A DNA stretch of 64,000 bases from Roseisalinus antarcticus (GTDB taxonomy: Bacteria; Pseudomonadota; Alphaproteobacteria; Rhodobacterales; Rhodobacteraceae). Shown here piece after piece: positions 27,403 through 36,421 of this stretch. Position 1 is the stretch's first letter. Every line of letters begins with the position of its first letter. A program made the translations under genes and the position numbers. The notes beneath the pieces were generated by a model. The model was given only the letters and a program-made list of their open reading frames with translations. It was not told the origin of the DNA and did no database searches. Location: contig NZ_FWFZ01000018.1 in assembly GCF_900172355.1 (NCBI RefSeq), positions 25,403-89,402 on the forward strand, in the 5' to 3' direction.

Positions 27403-28914
27403 ATGACCAACCTTCTTTTTGACACGCTGTTCGGAAAGCACGCCGGGAGCCCGACACCGTTCCTGCACCTGCCCGACGGCACCACGATGACCTACGACGC
27501 GTTCCTGAGGCGCACGGCGCAGATGGCGCGGGCTCTGACCCGCAGCGGGGTTGCACCGGGCGATCGGGTCGCGGCCCAGATCCGGAAATCGCCGGATGCG
27601 CTGGTGCTCTATGCCGCCTGCGTCCAGTCGGGCGCGGTCTTTCTGCCGCTCAACACCGGCTATACCGCGACCGAGCTCGACTATTTCGTGACCGACAGCG
27701 GGGCGCGCCTTCTGGTCTGCGACCCGTCCGACGAAGCCGCCCTGTCCGGCATCGCCACCGCCAATGGCGCGACGCTGCTGTCGCTGTCGGACGCGGGCGG
27801 CGGCAGCCTCCGGGCGCTGGCGGATGGCTGCCCCGAGAGCTTCGACACCGTGCCGCGCGACGCGGACGACCTTTGCGCCCTGCTCTACACCTCCGGGACC
27901 ACGGGCCGGTCGAAGGGCGCGATGCTGTCGCAGCGCAACCTGCTGTCCAATGCCGAGGTGCTGACTGACCTCTGGGCGTTCACGCCAAAGGACGTGCTGC
28001 TGCACGCGCTGCCGGTCTTCCACACCCACGGCCTGTTCGTCGCGGTCAACATCACGCTCGCGGCGGGCGGGTCGATGATCTTTCTGCCCGGCTTCGATGT
28101 CGACGACCTGATCGCCCGCCTGCCTCGGGCCACGACGCTGATGGGGGTGCCCACCTTCTACACCCGGCTTCTGGAGGACCCACGTTTCACCGAGCGGACG
28201 GCGGCGCACATGCGGCTCTTGATTTCTGGCAGCGCCCCGCTGCTGGCCGAGACCCATGCCCGCTTCGAAGCGCTGACCGGCCACCGCATCCTCGAGCGCT
28301 ACGGCATGACGGAAACCAACATGAACAGCTCCAACCCCTGTTCCGGCGAACGCCGGGCCGGGACGGTCGGCTTCCCGCTGCCGGGGACAGAGATCGTGAT
28401 CCGCGACCCCGACACAGGCCAGCCCGTTCCGGCCGGAGAGATCGGCGGGATCGAAGTGCGGGGGCCGAACGTGTTCCAAGGCTACTGGAAAATGCCCGAG
28501 AAGACGGCGGAAGAGCTGCGGCCCGACGGGTTTTTCGTCACCGGCGATCTCGGCCTGTTCGATCCCGACGGCTATCTGACCATCGTCGGCCGCAGCAAGG
28601 ACCTCGTGATTTCAGGCGGTTACAACATCTACCCCAAGGAGGTAGAGCTTGCGCTGGATGAGCAGCCCGGCGTGCTGGAAAGCGCCGTGATCGGCGTGCC
28701 CCATCCCGATCTGGGCGAGGCTGTGGTCGGCGTTCTGGTGCCCGCGCCGGGACAGGACATCGACACCGGCGCGGTGATGGCCGCGCTGGCCGGCCGGCTC
28801 GCGCGCTACAAACAGCCAAGGCGGCTGGAGCTGGTCGAGACCCTGCCGCGCAACACCATGGGCAAGGTGCAAAAGAACCTTCTGCGCGAGCTGTTCGCCG
28901 ACAGCTTTGCCTAG
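27403..28914 (+). CDS. matB: Malonyl-CoA synthetase (MatB-like)
   Basis: A 503-residue acyl-adenylate-forming enzyme that activates malonate (or methylmalonate) to the CoA ester. The AMP-binding P-loop is YTSGTTGRSKG (162-172), followed by the RYGMTETNM A5 motif, GFFVTGDLG with the adenylate Asp, and the catalytic Lys in PRNTMGKVQKN. The opening TNLLFDTLFG and overall length match MatB-type enzymes. AAAGGATCGAGG precedes the ATG at 27403. It stands alone without malonyl-CoA decarboxylase or matC nearby; convergent with the next gene. Confidence 0.82.
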   Translation: MTNLLFDTLFGKHAGSPTPFLHLPDGTTMTYDAFLRRTAQMARALTRSGVAPGDRVAAQIRKSPDALVLYAACVQSGAVFLPLNTGYTATELDYFVTDSGARLLVCDPSDEAALSGIATANGATLLSLSDAGGGSLRALADGCPESFDTVPRDADDLCALLYTSGTTGRSKGAMLSQRNLLSNAEVLTDLWAFTPKDVLLHALPVFHTHGLFVAVNITLAAGGSMIFLPGFDVDDLIARLPRATTLMGVPTFYTRLLEDPRFTERTAAHMRLLISGSAPLLAETHARFEALTGHRILERYGMTETNMNSSNPCSGERRAGTVGFPLPGTEIVIRDPDTGQPVPAGEIGGIEVRGPNVFQGYWKMPEKTAEELRPDGFFVTGDLGLFDPDGYLTIVGRSKDLVISGGYNIYPKEVELALDEQPGVLESAVIGVPHPDLGEAVVGVLVPAPGQDIDTGAVMAALAGRLARYKQPRRLELVETLPRNTMGKVQKNLLRELFADSFA

Positions 28915-28938
28915 GCCCCTTGGCCCAGGCCCCCGGGG

Positions 28939-30099
28939 TCAGAGCGGCCCGGGCCCGTGCGGACGCAGGTTCGCGCGGCTGAGCTGGCTGACCGAGGTGC
29001 ACCCCATCAGCTTCATGTCGCGCTCGATCTCGGCCTTCATCTGGCCCAGTGCCCGTTCGACGCCGGCCTGCCCGGCCGCGGCCAGCGGAAACAGGTAATA
29101 GCGCCCGAGGCCCACGGCCTTGGCCCCCAGCGACAGCGCCTTGAGCACATGGGTGCCGCGCTGCACCCCGCTGTCCATGATGACGTCGATCCGGTCGCCC
29201 ACTGCGTCGACGATCTCGGCCAGCTGGTCGAAGGGGGCGCGGCTGCCATCCAGCTGACGCCCGCCATGGTTGGACAGGATGATGCCCGTGCACCCGATCT
29301 CGACCGCGCGGCGTGCGTCCTCCACCGACATCACGCCCTTTAGGCAGAACTGCCCGTCCCACTCCGCGACCATCTCGGCCACGTCGTCCCAGGTCATCGA
29401 CGGATCCAGCATCTCGCTGAAGTAGCGGCCGATCGACATCGCACCGCCGCCCATATCGACGTGATCATCCAGTTGGGGCAGCTTGAATTTTTCATGGGTG
29501 ACGTAGTTGATGCCCCACATCGGACGGATCGCGAATTGCGCCATCCCCGCCAGCGACAGGCGGAACGGGATCGAGAAACCGGTGCGCAGGTCACGCTCCC
29601 GGTTGCCGCCGGTGATGCTGTCCACGGTCAGCATCATGACGTTGACCCCGGCCTCCTTGGCGCGTCGCATCATCGCCCGGTTCAGCCCGCGATCCTTGTG
29701 AAAGTAGAACTGGTAGACCTGCGGCGTGTCGTGCTTCTTGCGCAGGGCCTCCAGGCTGACGGTCCCGAGGGAGGACACCCCGAACATCGTGCCGAATTTC
29801 GCCGCCGCCGCCGCGACCGCATGTTCGCCACGGTGATGAAACAGGCGCTGAAGCGCGGTCGGCGAGCAATAGACAGGAAGGTCGAGCTTTTGCCCCATGA
29901 TCGTGACGGAAGTGTCCACATCACTGACCCCGCGCAGGACGTTGGGCACCAGATCAAAGCTGTCGAAGCTCGCGGAATTCCGGCGATATGTCGTCTCGTC
30001 GTCCGCCGCACCGTCGATGTAGTTGAAGATCGGCCCCGGCAGGCGCCGTCTGGCCAGTTTCCGGAAATCGTGAAAATTGTGGCAGTTCTTCAGGCGCAA
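28939..30099 (-). CDS. lldD: FMN-dependent alpha-hydroxy-acid dehydrogenase (L-lactate dehydrogenase type)
   Basis: A 386-residue flavoprotein of the LldD/glycolate oxidase family. Typical elements are the N-terminal DFRKLARRRLPGPIFNYIDGAADDE, the FMN region SPTALQRLFHHRGE, the catalytic His/Arg in LSNHGGRQLDGSRA and the phosphate-binding DSGVQRGTHVLKALSLGAKAVGLGR. It oxidises L-lactate or a similar 2-hydroxy acid, feeding electrons to the respiratory chain. The only good start is a TTG at 30099 behind GGAGAGACC. Substrate (lactate versus another hydroxy acid) is not certain. Confidence 0.8.
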   Translation of the reverse strand: MRLKNCHNFHDFRKLARRRLPGPIFNYIDGAADDETTYRRNSASFDSFDLVPNVLRGVSDVDTSVTIMGQKLDLPVYCSPTALQRLFHHRGEHAVAAAAAKFGTMFGVSSLGTVSLEALRKKHDTPQVYQFYFHKDRGLNRAMMRRAKEAGVNVMMLTVDSITGGNRERDLRTGFSIPFRLSLAGMAQFAIRPMWGINYVTHEKFKLPQLDDHVDMGGGAMSIGRYFSEMLDPSMTWDDVAEMVAEWDGQFCLKGVMSVEDARRAVEIGCTGIILSNHGGRQLDGSRAPFDQLAEIVDAVGDRIDVIMDSGVQRGTHVLKALSLGAKAVGLGRYYLFPLAAAGQAGVERALGQMKAEIERDMKLMGCTSVSQLSRANLRPHGPGPL

Positions 30100-30500
30100 G
30101 GTCTCTCTCCATCGGTCCGCGGCGCGGTCTGGGTCGCCCTGGCATTGGCAGCGAAGAGGGGTTCAGGGTCAACCGCCCGCGGACCGGAAATGTGCGACAC
30201 GACCGCCACGGGCCGGACGGGCCGGACCCGGTGACGACGGGCGCTTGCTTCGGCCTGCCCGCTTTCGCCATTCCGAGGGCCGCGGATGCCCGGATCGGTC
30301 AGGGCGCTTGCGCCTTCCGCCTCCCGCCCAGGCAGCCGGAGCGGGTCTTCAAGACAACGTCCGCTTCTGTCGGGTTTGCGCGACCTGGCGGCATTGTTGA
30401 TGTGCCGACCGCGGGCCCTGGACGAAAGGTCCTGCACACATTGGCCGGTTTTTCTGCTAGCCCGGTCCAACACATCTCGCCACAACCCCAGGATCACCTC
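30100..30500. other. Intergenic region, no gene seen
   Basis: A 401-base divergent gap between lldD and the adaptor gene. It contains overlapping ORFs on both strands but none with a ribosome site or recognisable protein. GC-rich repeats such as GGGCCGGACGGGCCGGACC occur around 30215. No promoter can be assigned reliably. Confidence 0.5.
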
Positions 30501-31304
30501 ATGAGATCGCTCGCCAGCCCCTGCCTCGTCGCCCTTTTGTTGTTGCCGGGCAGCATCGTCGCCGCTCAGGACGCGGTCTACGATTGTGTCATCGAGCCCG
30601 CGTTGACGGTCGAGATCGCCAGCGCCGAGGGCGGCACATTGCAGGAGGTGCTGGTCGGCCGGGGCGACACGGTATCACGCGGAGATGTCCTGGCCCGGCT
30701 CGACAGCACCGTGGAGGAGACAACGGTCGCCTTGATGGAAGAACGCTCCAGAAGCGACGCCGGGATCATCGCGCAGGTGGCCCGCCTGCAACTCAGCCAG
30801 AGCCAGCTGGACCGGGTGAGCACCCTGGTCGAGCGGAACATCGGTGCGGTTGGTCAACTGGAAGAGGCGCAGGCCACGGTCGAGGTGGCACGGGGCGACC
30901 TGTCGCTGGCACGGCTGAACCAGCGCATCGCGGCGCTGGAGTTCGAACGGGCACAAGAGACCCTGGACCGCAGGACGATCCGCAGCCCGATCGACGGCGT
31001 CATTGTCGAGCGCCTGCTGTATTCCGGGGAATACGCGGATCGCGACAAGCCGATCTTCGTCATCGCCCAGATCGATCCGCTGCATGTCGAGGTCTTCCTC
31101 CCGGTCGAAATCTTTGGCAGCGTCGAAATCGGCAGAGAGGCGATCATCGATCCGGCACCGCCGATCGAGGGGCGCTACACCGGCACAATCACGGTGATCG
31201 ATCGGGTCTTCGATGCCGCGAGCGGCACCTTCGGCCTGCGCGTGGACCTCGAAAACCCCGCGTTCGAGGTTCCTGCGGGTCATCGCTGTACCGTCCGGTT
31301 CTGA
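30501..31304 (+). CDS. Orphan periplasmic adaptor (HlyD/MFP) protein
   Basis: A 267-residue exported protein with signal peptide MRSLASPCLVALLLLPGSIVAAQ. A lipoyl-like half motif (VEIASAEGGTLQEVLVGRGDTVSRGDVLARLDS) is followed by a coiled hairpin (about 70-145), the returning lipoyl strand (TIRSPIDGVIVERLLYSGEYAD) and a beta-barrel segment to the end. It is shorter than typical RND adaptors (350 or more), lacking a membrane-proximal domain. No inner-membrane pump or outer-membrane channel is adjacent, so the partner is unknown. Convergent with flgI. Confidence 0.75.
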   Translation: MRSLASPCLVALLLLPGSIVAAQDAVYDCVIEPALTVEIASAEGGTLQEVLVGRGDTVSRGDVLARLDSTVEETTVALMEERSRSDAGIIAQVARLQLSQSQLDRVSTLVERNIGAVGQLEEAQATVEVARGDLSLARLNQRIAALEFERAQETLDRRTIRSPIDGVIVERLLYSGEYADRDKPIFVIAQIDPLHVEVFLPVEIFGSVEIGREAIIDPAPPIEGRYTGTITVIDRVFDAASGTFGLRVDLENPAFEVPAGHRCTVRF

Positions 31305-31379
31305 TGCCGTCTGCCTGTGGCGGACGGCATGCCACACGGGACGGATGACGGATCGCTCCTCCATGCAGTGGTTTTTCGA

Positions 31380-31411
31380 CAGCAGGCCAATGGCGCGCCA
31401 TTGGCCTGCTG
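31380..31411. terminator. Perfect 32-bp palindrome between convergent genes
   Basis: CAGCAGGCCAATGGCG is followed directly by its reverse complement, giving a 16-bp perfect dyad with no loop. It lies 75 bases after the adaptor stop and 12 bases after the flgI stop, so it probably terminates both transcripts. A T-run (31372-31376) precedes it on the plus strand instead of following it, so it is not a textbook intrinsic terminator. Confidence 0.6.
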
Positions 31412-31422
31412 AACCTATTGCC

Positions 31423-32523
31423 TCAGCGCACCACGAATTCCGCGTGGAGCGCACCGGCAGCCTTGATGCTCTTGAGGATGTCAATCATGTCCCGGGGAGA
31501 AACGCCGAGAGCGTTCAAGCCCGCGATGACTTCCGAAAGCGACGTGCCGCCCCGCACCTCTGCCAGGCCGATGCCGGGCTCCTCCTCCAGTGCGACGCCC
31601 GTCCTGGGAACGATCACCGTTTCACCGGGGGAGAACGGGTTGGGCTGCACGACGAGGGGCGCCTCCTCGATCCTCAGGGTCAGGTTGCCCTGGCTGACCG
31701 CGACCCGGCTGATCCGCACATCCTCTCCCATCACAATTGTGCCGGACCGCTGATCGACGACGACCCGGGCCCGTCGCTCGGGCTCGACCATGATGTTCTC
31801 GATCCGCCCGAGCGCATGCGCCGGTGAGCGCATGCCCGTGCCGTCGATGTCGAGTTCGACGGTCCCGGCATCCAGCATCAGCGCGACGTGGCGGCCGAAG
31901 GACTGGTTGATCGCATTCTCGATCCGCGCGGCGGTCGTGAAATCCGGCGTTCGCAGGGCCAGTCGCAGGGAGCTGAGGCCTGCAAAGTCGAACGCGACCT
32001 CGCGCTCCACCGTTGCGCCCGAGGGGATGACCCCCGCGGTCGGCACGCCCTGTGTCACCTCCGCCGCGGCCCCCCGCGCGGTGGCACCACCCGCGATGAT
32101 CGTGCCCTGAGCCACTGCATAGATCTGTCCGTCTGCCGCATTCAGCGGGGTCATCACCAGCGTCCCGCCCAGCAGGCTGCTCGAGTCGCCGATGGCGGAG
32201 ACGGTGATGTCGATCGGGCTGCCCGCCCGTGCAAAGGGCGGCAGGCTCGCCGTGACCAGCACGGCCGCCACGTTGCGGGGCCGGAACTGCTCTCCGGTGA
32301 CATTGACGCCTAGGCGCTCGAGGATGTTGGTCATGATCTCTTCGGTGAAGGGCGAATTTCGCAGGCCGTCGCCGGTTCCGTTCAGACCGACGACCAGCCC
32401 GTAACCCACCAGGTCGTTCGACCGGACGCCATCGAACTCCACCAGATCCTTGAGGCGGACGGGCATCGCCGCCGACATCGATGCAAAGCCCCAGAGGGCC
32501 AGGATGAGGACCAGCCGGATCAA
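31423..32523 (-). CDS. flgI: Flagellar P-ring protein FlgI
   Basis: A 366-residue exported protein forming the periplasmic P-ring around the flagellar rod. Signal peptide MIRLVLILALWGFASMSA is followed by RLKDLVEFDGVRSNDLVGYGLVVGLNGTGDG, the family hallmark, and ends with SPRDMIDILKSIKAAGALHAEFVVR. The start is a TTG at 32523 overlapping the flgL stop in TTGA, with GGCGGAG upstream. Last gene of the flgE-K-L-I run. Confidence 0.94.
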   Translation of the reverse strand: MIRLVLILALWGFASMSAAMPVRLKDLVEFDGVRSNDLVGYGLVVGLNGTGDGLRNSPFTEEIMTNILERLGVNVTGEQFRPRNVAAVLVTASLPPFARAGSPIDITVSAIGDSSSLLGGTLVMTPLNAADGQIYAVAQGTIIAGGATARGAAAEVTQGVPTAGVIPSGATVEREVAFDFAGLSSLRLALRTPDFTTAARIENAINQSFGRHVALMLDAGTVELDIDGTGMRSPAHALGRIENIMVEPERRARVVVDQRSGTIVMGEDVRISRVAVSQGNLTLRIEEAPLVVQPNPFSPGETVIVPRTGVALEEEPGIGLAEVRGGTSLSEVIAGLNALGVSPRDMIDILKSIKAAGALHAEFVVR

Positions 32524-33530
32524 CGCATGTACTCCGCCATCGAGAGCCCGGACAGACGGGCCGTCAGCATGTAGTTCATCTCGAGCTGGTTCTGAACTTC
32601 CTTCAGTTCGGTCGCGACCTCGAATGGGTCGGTCGAGATCATGTCGTTGCGCAGGATGCCCAGCGACGTCTGTTCGGCCCCCTGCCGTGTCGTGGCCGCC
32701 TCGACCATGGATTCGGTCCGGCCCAGGCTGCCCCGCGACAGGCTGAGGGGCTGCGCCGCGGACAGCAGACGCGCTCCAGCCTCCTTTACGGCGTCGTTCG
32801 CCTCTCCCGCATTCAGACCCGGCACCCCGCCATCCAGCACCGCCGCAGTGGCCACGGCCGCCAGCAGCTGGCGGTATTCCGCATCGTCGGCCCGGACCGC
32901 GATCTTGGCTTTCGTCCCGTCCCCAAGCGGCCGTTCCACATAGTCACCGGTGTCGCCGAGGTAGCCCATGGTCTCGAAACCACCGGCTGGATCGTTGAAC
33001 CAAGCGTCGACCGCGTCTTTCAATTGGTCGGAGGTCGTGACGCCAGCGACGGCGGCCGAGAGGCTGGCCAGCATGTCCTCCGCGTCAGCGAGGGCTTGCC
33101 CCTCGGTCGCGGCGCCTGCAAAAAGGGCACGGTCGGCCACGCGGAAATTCAGGTCGCCGACCATGGCCTCGAACGTGACAACCGCGGCAGTCGCGATATC
33201 CTCACGCTGCACGTCGGTGATGTTGATCGGCAGCGAGAGGATCTGCCCCGCCAATTCGCCGCGACGATGCTCGAGATTTCCTAGGCTGACCTGCATCTGG
33301 GCCAGGTATTCCGAGGTTTCCCGGTTCGCGGAGATATGTCCACCGATCAGTTCGGAGCGATGTTCGATATGGGCGAGACGGGCCGCCTCGCCGCCCAGAT
33401 GCAGCGCAACGTCCGAGACACGGCCTGACGCGAGCTCCTGGCCGAGCGTGTCGAGGCGTTGCTTGACCTGCATCGTGCGGCGCAAGGTCAGAAAGTGCTG
33501 TGAGAGGTCACCGGTCGAGGTCACGGTCAT
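32520..33530 (-). CDS. flgL: Flagellar hook-filament junction protein FlgL
   Basis: A 336-residue flagellin-like protein joining hook and filament, secreted by the flagellar export apparatus. The N-terminal D0/D1 helix contains LRRTMQVKQRLDTLGQELASGRVSDVA and the C-terminal helix VATELKEVQNQLEMNYMLTARLSGLSMAEYMR. It has no signal peptide, as expected. The ATG at 33530 follows the flgK stop by two bases; the longer ORF extension is not conserved-looking. Overlaps flgI by four bases. Confidence 0.85.
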   Translation of the reverse strand: MTVTSTGDLSQHFLTLRRTMQVKQRLDTLGQELASGRVSDVALHLGGEAARLAHIEHRSELIGGHISANRETSEYLAQMQVSLGNLEHRRGELAGQILSLPINITDVQREDIATAAVVTFEAMVGDLNFRVADRALFAGAATEGQALADAEDMLASLSAAVAGVTTSDQLKDAVDAWFNDPAGGFETMGYLGDTGDYVERPLGDGTKAKIAVRADDAEYRQLLAAVATAAVLDGGVPGLNAGEANDAVKEAGARLLSAAQPLSLSRGSLGRTESMVEAATTRQGAEQTSLGILRNDMISTDPFEVATELKEVQNQLEMNYMLTARLSGLSMAEYMR

Positions 33531-33532
33531 GA

Positions 33533-34969
33533 TCAGATCTCCAGCAGGCGTTGGATCATCAGATCGACGGTTTGCAGGACCTTGGCGTTCGCCGCATAGG
33601 CCTGCTCGATCTGAAGAAGGTTTTGAAGTTCGATGTCGGTATCGACACCGGTGGCGAGTTCGGCGTCTTTCAGGGTTTCCCATCGGGCGGTCTGAAAGGT
33701 GAGGTCCTTCTCGACGGACAGTCGCTGCCCGCCGAGGTCCGAGAGAAACGACGCCATGTGACCGGCGACGGAGCTGGCTTCGCCGCTGAGGTGGGTCGGC
33801 CGATTCTCATGGACCGCATCCAGCCAGCGGTTGAGCTGTGCGCTGCTGCCGGCCGGGCCTGGGGTTGTCGCCATGACGCCGTCCCGCACGCGGTAAAGTG
33901 CACCGCCCTCATCGGGGTCGACCGCGGCATTGACCGAGATCCGGGCTGCCAGCCCGGCGGTGTCGGCCGGATCGAACGCCGCGCCGGCATCAGTCAGCAG
34001 GCCGGCATCGCCGAGGCCCAGCGTCGGATCGGTCGTGTCGTCCTGAAAGCGTTCGATCATATCACGCGCGATGGCATCGATCTTGTCATGGGCGTCGACC
34101 AGGAATTCGTCGCGCAACTCGAAGTAGCTTCCCAGGGTGCCGCCGTCGAGGCGCCCTGCCCCGCCGGTGCCGCGGATGGCGGAGCCGTTGATGGTGATGC
34201 CGTTCAGCCCGCCCGACGCCAAGGTCATGTCTGGCGAAATATATGTCGCCTTGTCGAAGCCCACGGCCACGGCCTTTCCATCAATCAGGGACTGGCCCGA
34301 GGGCGTCATGAGCGCGATCTGGCCGCGCCCGCGGTCGATCTCCCTCACCGGGACGATCCTGGCGATCTCGTCCACGGCCAGTTGTCGGGCGTCCAGCAGG
34401 CTGGAGGGGTCGATGCCCCGACCCTCGAACGCCAGAATGTCCGCGTTCAGTTCTTCGACCCTCGCAAGCGAGTCGTTCAACGTGGCCACTTGCTGCACGA
34501 TGGCGTTCTCCGCCTCCATCCGCATGGCCTGAAGGCCGTCGGAGGTGGCGTTGACCGCGCGCGCCAGGCCGTTCAGCCGGTCGACGACGAGATTCAGGCG
34601 CACGTCGGAGCCAGGGTCGGCCGTCGCCGAGACGAGGGCCTTCTCAAGCTCCGACATCCGTGTCGTGATTGCGCCGGTTTCACCGACCTGCCCGACCAGA
34701 CGTTCCATCCGCTCGAGAAAATCGGCCGTTTGCCGGTAGGCGCCGATGCCGGCCTCCGCCAGGCGGCGGTCGGAGACGATGCCGCGGTCCATGTGGCGGA
34801 CAATGCCATCCATCTGCACCCCCCCGAACTCGCCGCCCGAAATCGAAACCGTCCGCCGCCCATAGCCTTCGGTCAAGGCGTTCGCGATGTTGGAGGAGAC
34901 CACCTCGGCCTTTCGGGAGGCAACGTTGAGGCCGCTGATGGCCGAATTTATGCTTTGCGAAATGCTCAT
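33533..34969 (-). CDS. flgK: Flagellar hook-associated protein FlgK
   Basis: A 478-residue HAP1 protein at the hook-filament junction. It opens with SINSAISGLNVASRKAEVVSSNIANALTEGYGRR (rod-type motif) and closes with DIELQNLLQIEQAYAANAKVLQTVDLMIQRLLEI, both diagnostic. The middle region is the variable surface domain. It starts 25 bases after the flgE stop. Length is within the range for alphaproteobacterial FlgK. Confidence 0.93.
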   Translation of the reverse strand: MSISQSINSAISGLNVASRKAEVVSSNIANALTEGYGRRTVSISGGEFGGVQMDGIVRHMDRGIVSDRRLAEAGIGAYRQTADFLERMERLVGQVGETGAITTRMSELEKALVSATADPGSDVRLNLVVDRLNGLARAVNATSDGLQAMRMEAENAIVQQVATLNDSLARVEELNADILAFEGRGIDPSSLLDARQLAVDEIARIVPVREIDRGRGQIALMTPSGQSLIDGKAVAVGFDKATYISPDMTLASGGLNGITINGSAIRGTGGAGRLDGGTLGSYFELRDEFLVDAHDKIDAIARDMIERFQDDTTDPTLGLGDAGLLTDAGAAFDPADTAGLAARISVNAAVDPDEGGALYRVRDGVMATTPGPAGSSAQLNRWLDAVHENRPTHLSGEASSVAGHMASFLSDLGGQRLSVEKDLTFQTARWETLKDAELATGVDTDIELQNLLQIEQAYAANAKVLQTVDLMIQRLLEI

Positions 34970-34994
34970 GGTCTACTCTCCCGAACCCGGGTTT

Positions 34995-36311
34995 CTATCG
35001 CTTGATGTTGGTCGTTTCCTGCAACATCTCGTCCACGGTCGTGATGACCTTGGCGTTGGTCGAATACGCGCGCTGCGTCTGGATCAGCGCCGTCAACTCC
35101 CCGGCCACGTCGGTCGCGGATTCCTCCAGCGCGAAGCTCAGCAGATCGCCCGTCGGGCCGTCGCCGGCATCCCACATGAAGTAGTTGCCGCTGGTCGGCG
35201 TGGTTCTGTAGGTCTGGGAATCGAGTGTCTCGAGCCCGTTGATGTTGGTCACGTTGACGAGCGGGATCTGGTAGAGCACCCGCGTGATCCCGGTGTCGAA
35301 GGATGCGCGGACGAAGCCGTTCGCGTCGATCTCGATTGAGGTCATCGTGCCCACGGGATTGCCGTCCTTGTCGATCGAAATCGGCGCGAAGCTGTTCGAA
35401 AGCTGGGTGAATCCGCCCTGCTCGCCGATCATGCCGATCCCGATTTCCATCGGGCCGCTGTCGACCATGAAGGACACCCGGCCGGTCGTATTGTCATGTG
35501 CGCCGCTACCGCCGATGTCCGTGACAGACAGCAGCGTGCCCCCCGCGCCCGGCGCATCGTCGAATTCCAGATCGTATTCCGCGACGGGATTGCCGGCGAT
35601 CGTGGCCGCGTCCTCGACGGTCATCGTCCAGGTGTTGGTGGCCCCGGCCGCAGCGGTCGCAGGGACCGTCGGGGAGAAGCTGACGGTCAGTTCCTGCACC
35701 TTCCCGAGCGTGTCGTAATAGGCGATGGTCAACTGCTCCATCTCGCCGTCGGATCCGAATTCGGTCGACGTGGCGGGCAGGTTCAGCGCCAGGTCGATGA
35801 AGGATGTCGGAGCGCTGGGCGACTGGGCCGAACTGATCTGCACCGGTTCTAGCCCGCTGGATGTGTCGCGCGGGAAATTCGGCACCGTGCCATCCGGCTC
35901 CGCCGGCCAGCCCAGCAGCACGAGTTCGCTTTCGCTGGTCAGGAACCCGTCCTTGTCCGGGCGGAACGACCCGGTCGTTGTCAGCAGGAATTCCGACGCC
36001 GTGTTTCCGAGGCCCAGGGCCGATTCGGTCGTCACCGGGATCATGCCGCGGCCACGCACCGCGAGGTCGGTGACATTGTTCGTAGAGGTGATCGAGCCGC
36101 GCTGGTCAATCATGCGCTGGGTGGTCACACGGACACCGCCGGCGGCGTATTTGCCCTTGGAACTGCCGACGACCATGGAATGAAACTCGGTCGTCGCCCG
36201 CTTGTAGCCGTTGGTCGCGCTGTTCGCGATATTGTCGGAGATCGTGGCCAATCTGCTGGCGTTGGCGCTGAGGCCCGCCACAGCGGCGTTCAGCGAGGAG
36301 GAAATCGTCAT
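34995..36311 (-). CDS. flgE: Flagellar hook protein FlgE
   Basis: A 438-residue hook subunit. The N-terminal rod motif SLNAAVAGLSANASRLATISDNIANSATNGYKR and the C-terminal helix DVAGELTALIQTQRAYSTNAKVITTVDEMLQETTNIKR are intact. The central part carries the FlgE D2-like domain. The ATG at 36311 is chosen because the family starts with M-(T/S)-I-S-S-S. It is 110 bases downstream of motB in the same direction; that gap carries tandem GCCTAA-type words (around 36383-36396) of unknown role. Confidence 0.93.
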   Translation of the reverse strand: MTISSSLNAAVAGLSANASRLATISDNIANSATNGYKRATTEFHSMVVGSSKGKYAAGGVRVTTQRMIDQRGSITSTNNVTDLAVRGRGMIPVTTESALGLGNTASEFLLTTTGSFRPDKDGFLTSESELVLLGWPAEPDGTVPNFPRDTSSGLEPVQISSAQSPSAPTSFIDLALNLPATSTEFGSDGEMEQLTIAYYDTLGKVQELTVSFSPTVPATAAAGATNTWTMTVEDAATIAGNPVAEYDLEFDDAPGAGGTLLSVTDIGGSGAHDNTTGRVSFMVDSGPMEIGIGMIGEQGGFTQLSNSFAPISIDKDGNPVGTMTSIEIDANGFVRASFDTGITRVLYQIPLVNVTNINGLETLDSQTYRTTPTSGNYFMWDAGDGPTGDLLSFALEESATDVAGELTALIQTQRAYSTNAKVITTVDEMLQETTNIKR

Positions 36312-36421
36312 GGATGAGCCTTTCTGCTTCAAGAACTGACGTGCTGCCACGTCCGACTTATCCGCATTGGGCTTAAGGTCGGCCTAACGCCTAAAATCCG
36401 ATATTTCCTCTCGTGCGCTCA

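Noticed and set aside
30090..30497. A 135-codon minus-strand ORF in the lldD-adaptor gap
   Set aside because: No ribosome site or family features, Arg/Pro-rich composition and overlap with the lldD start.
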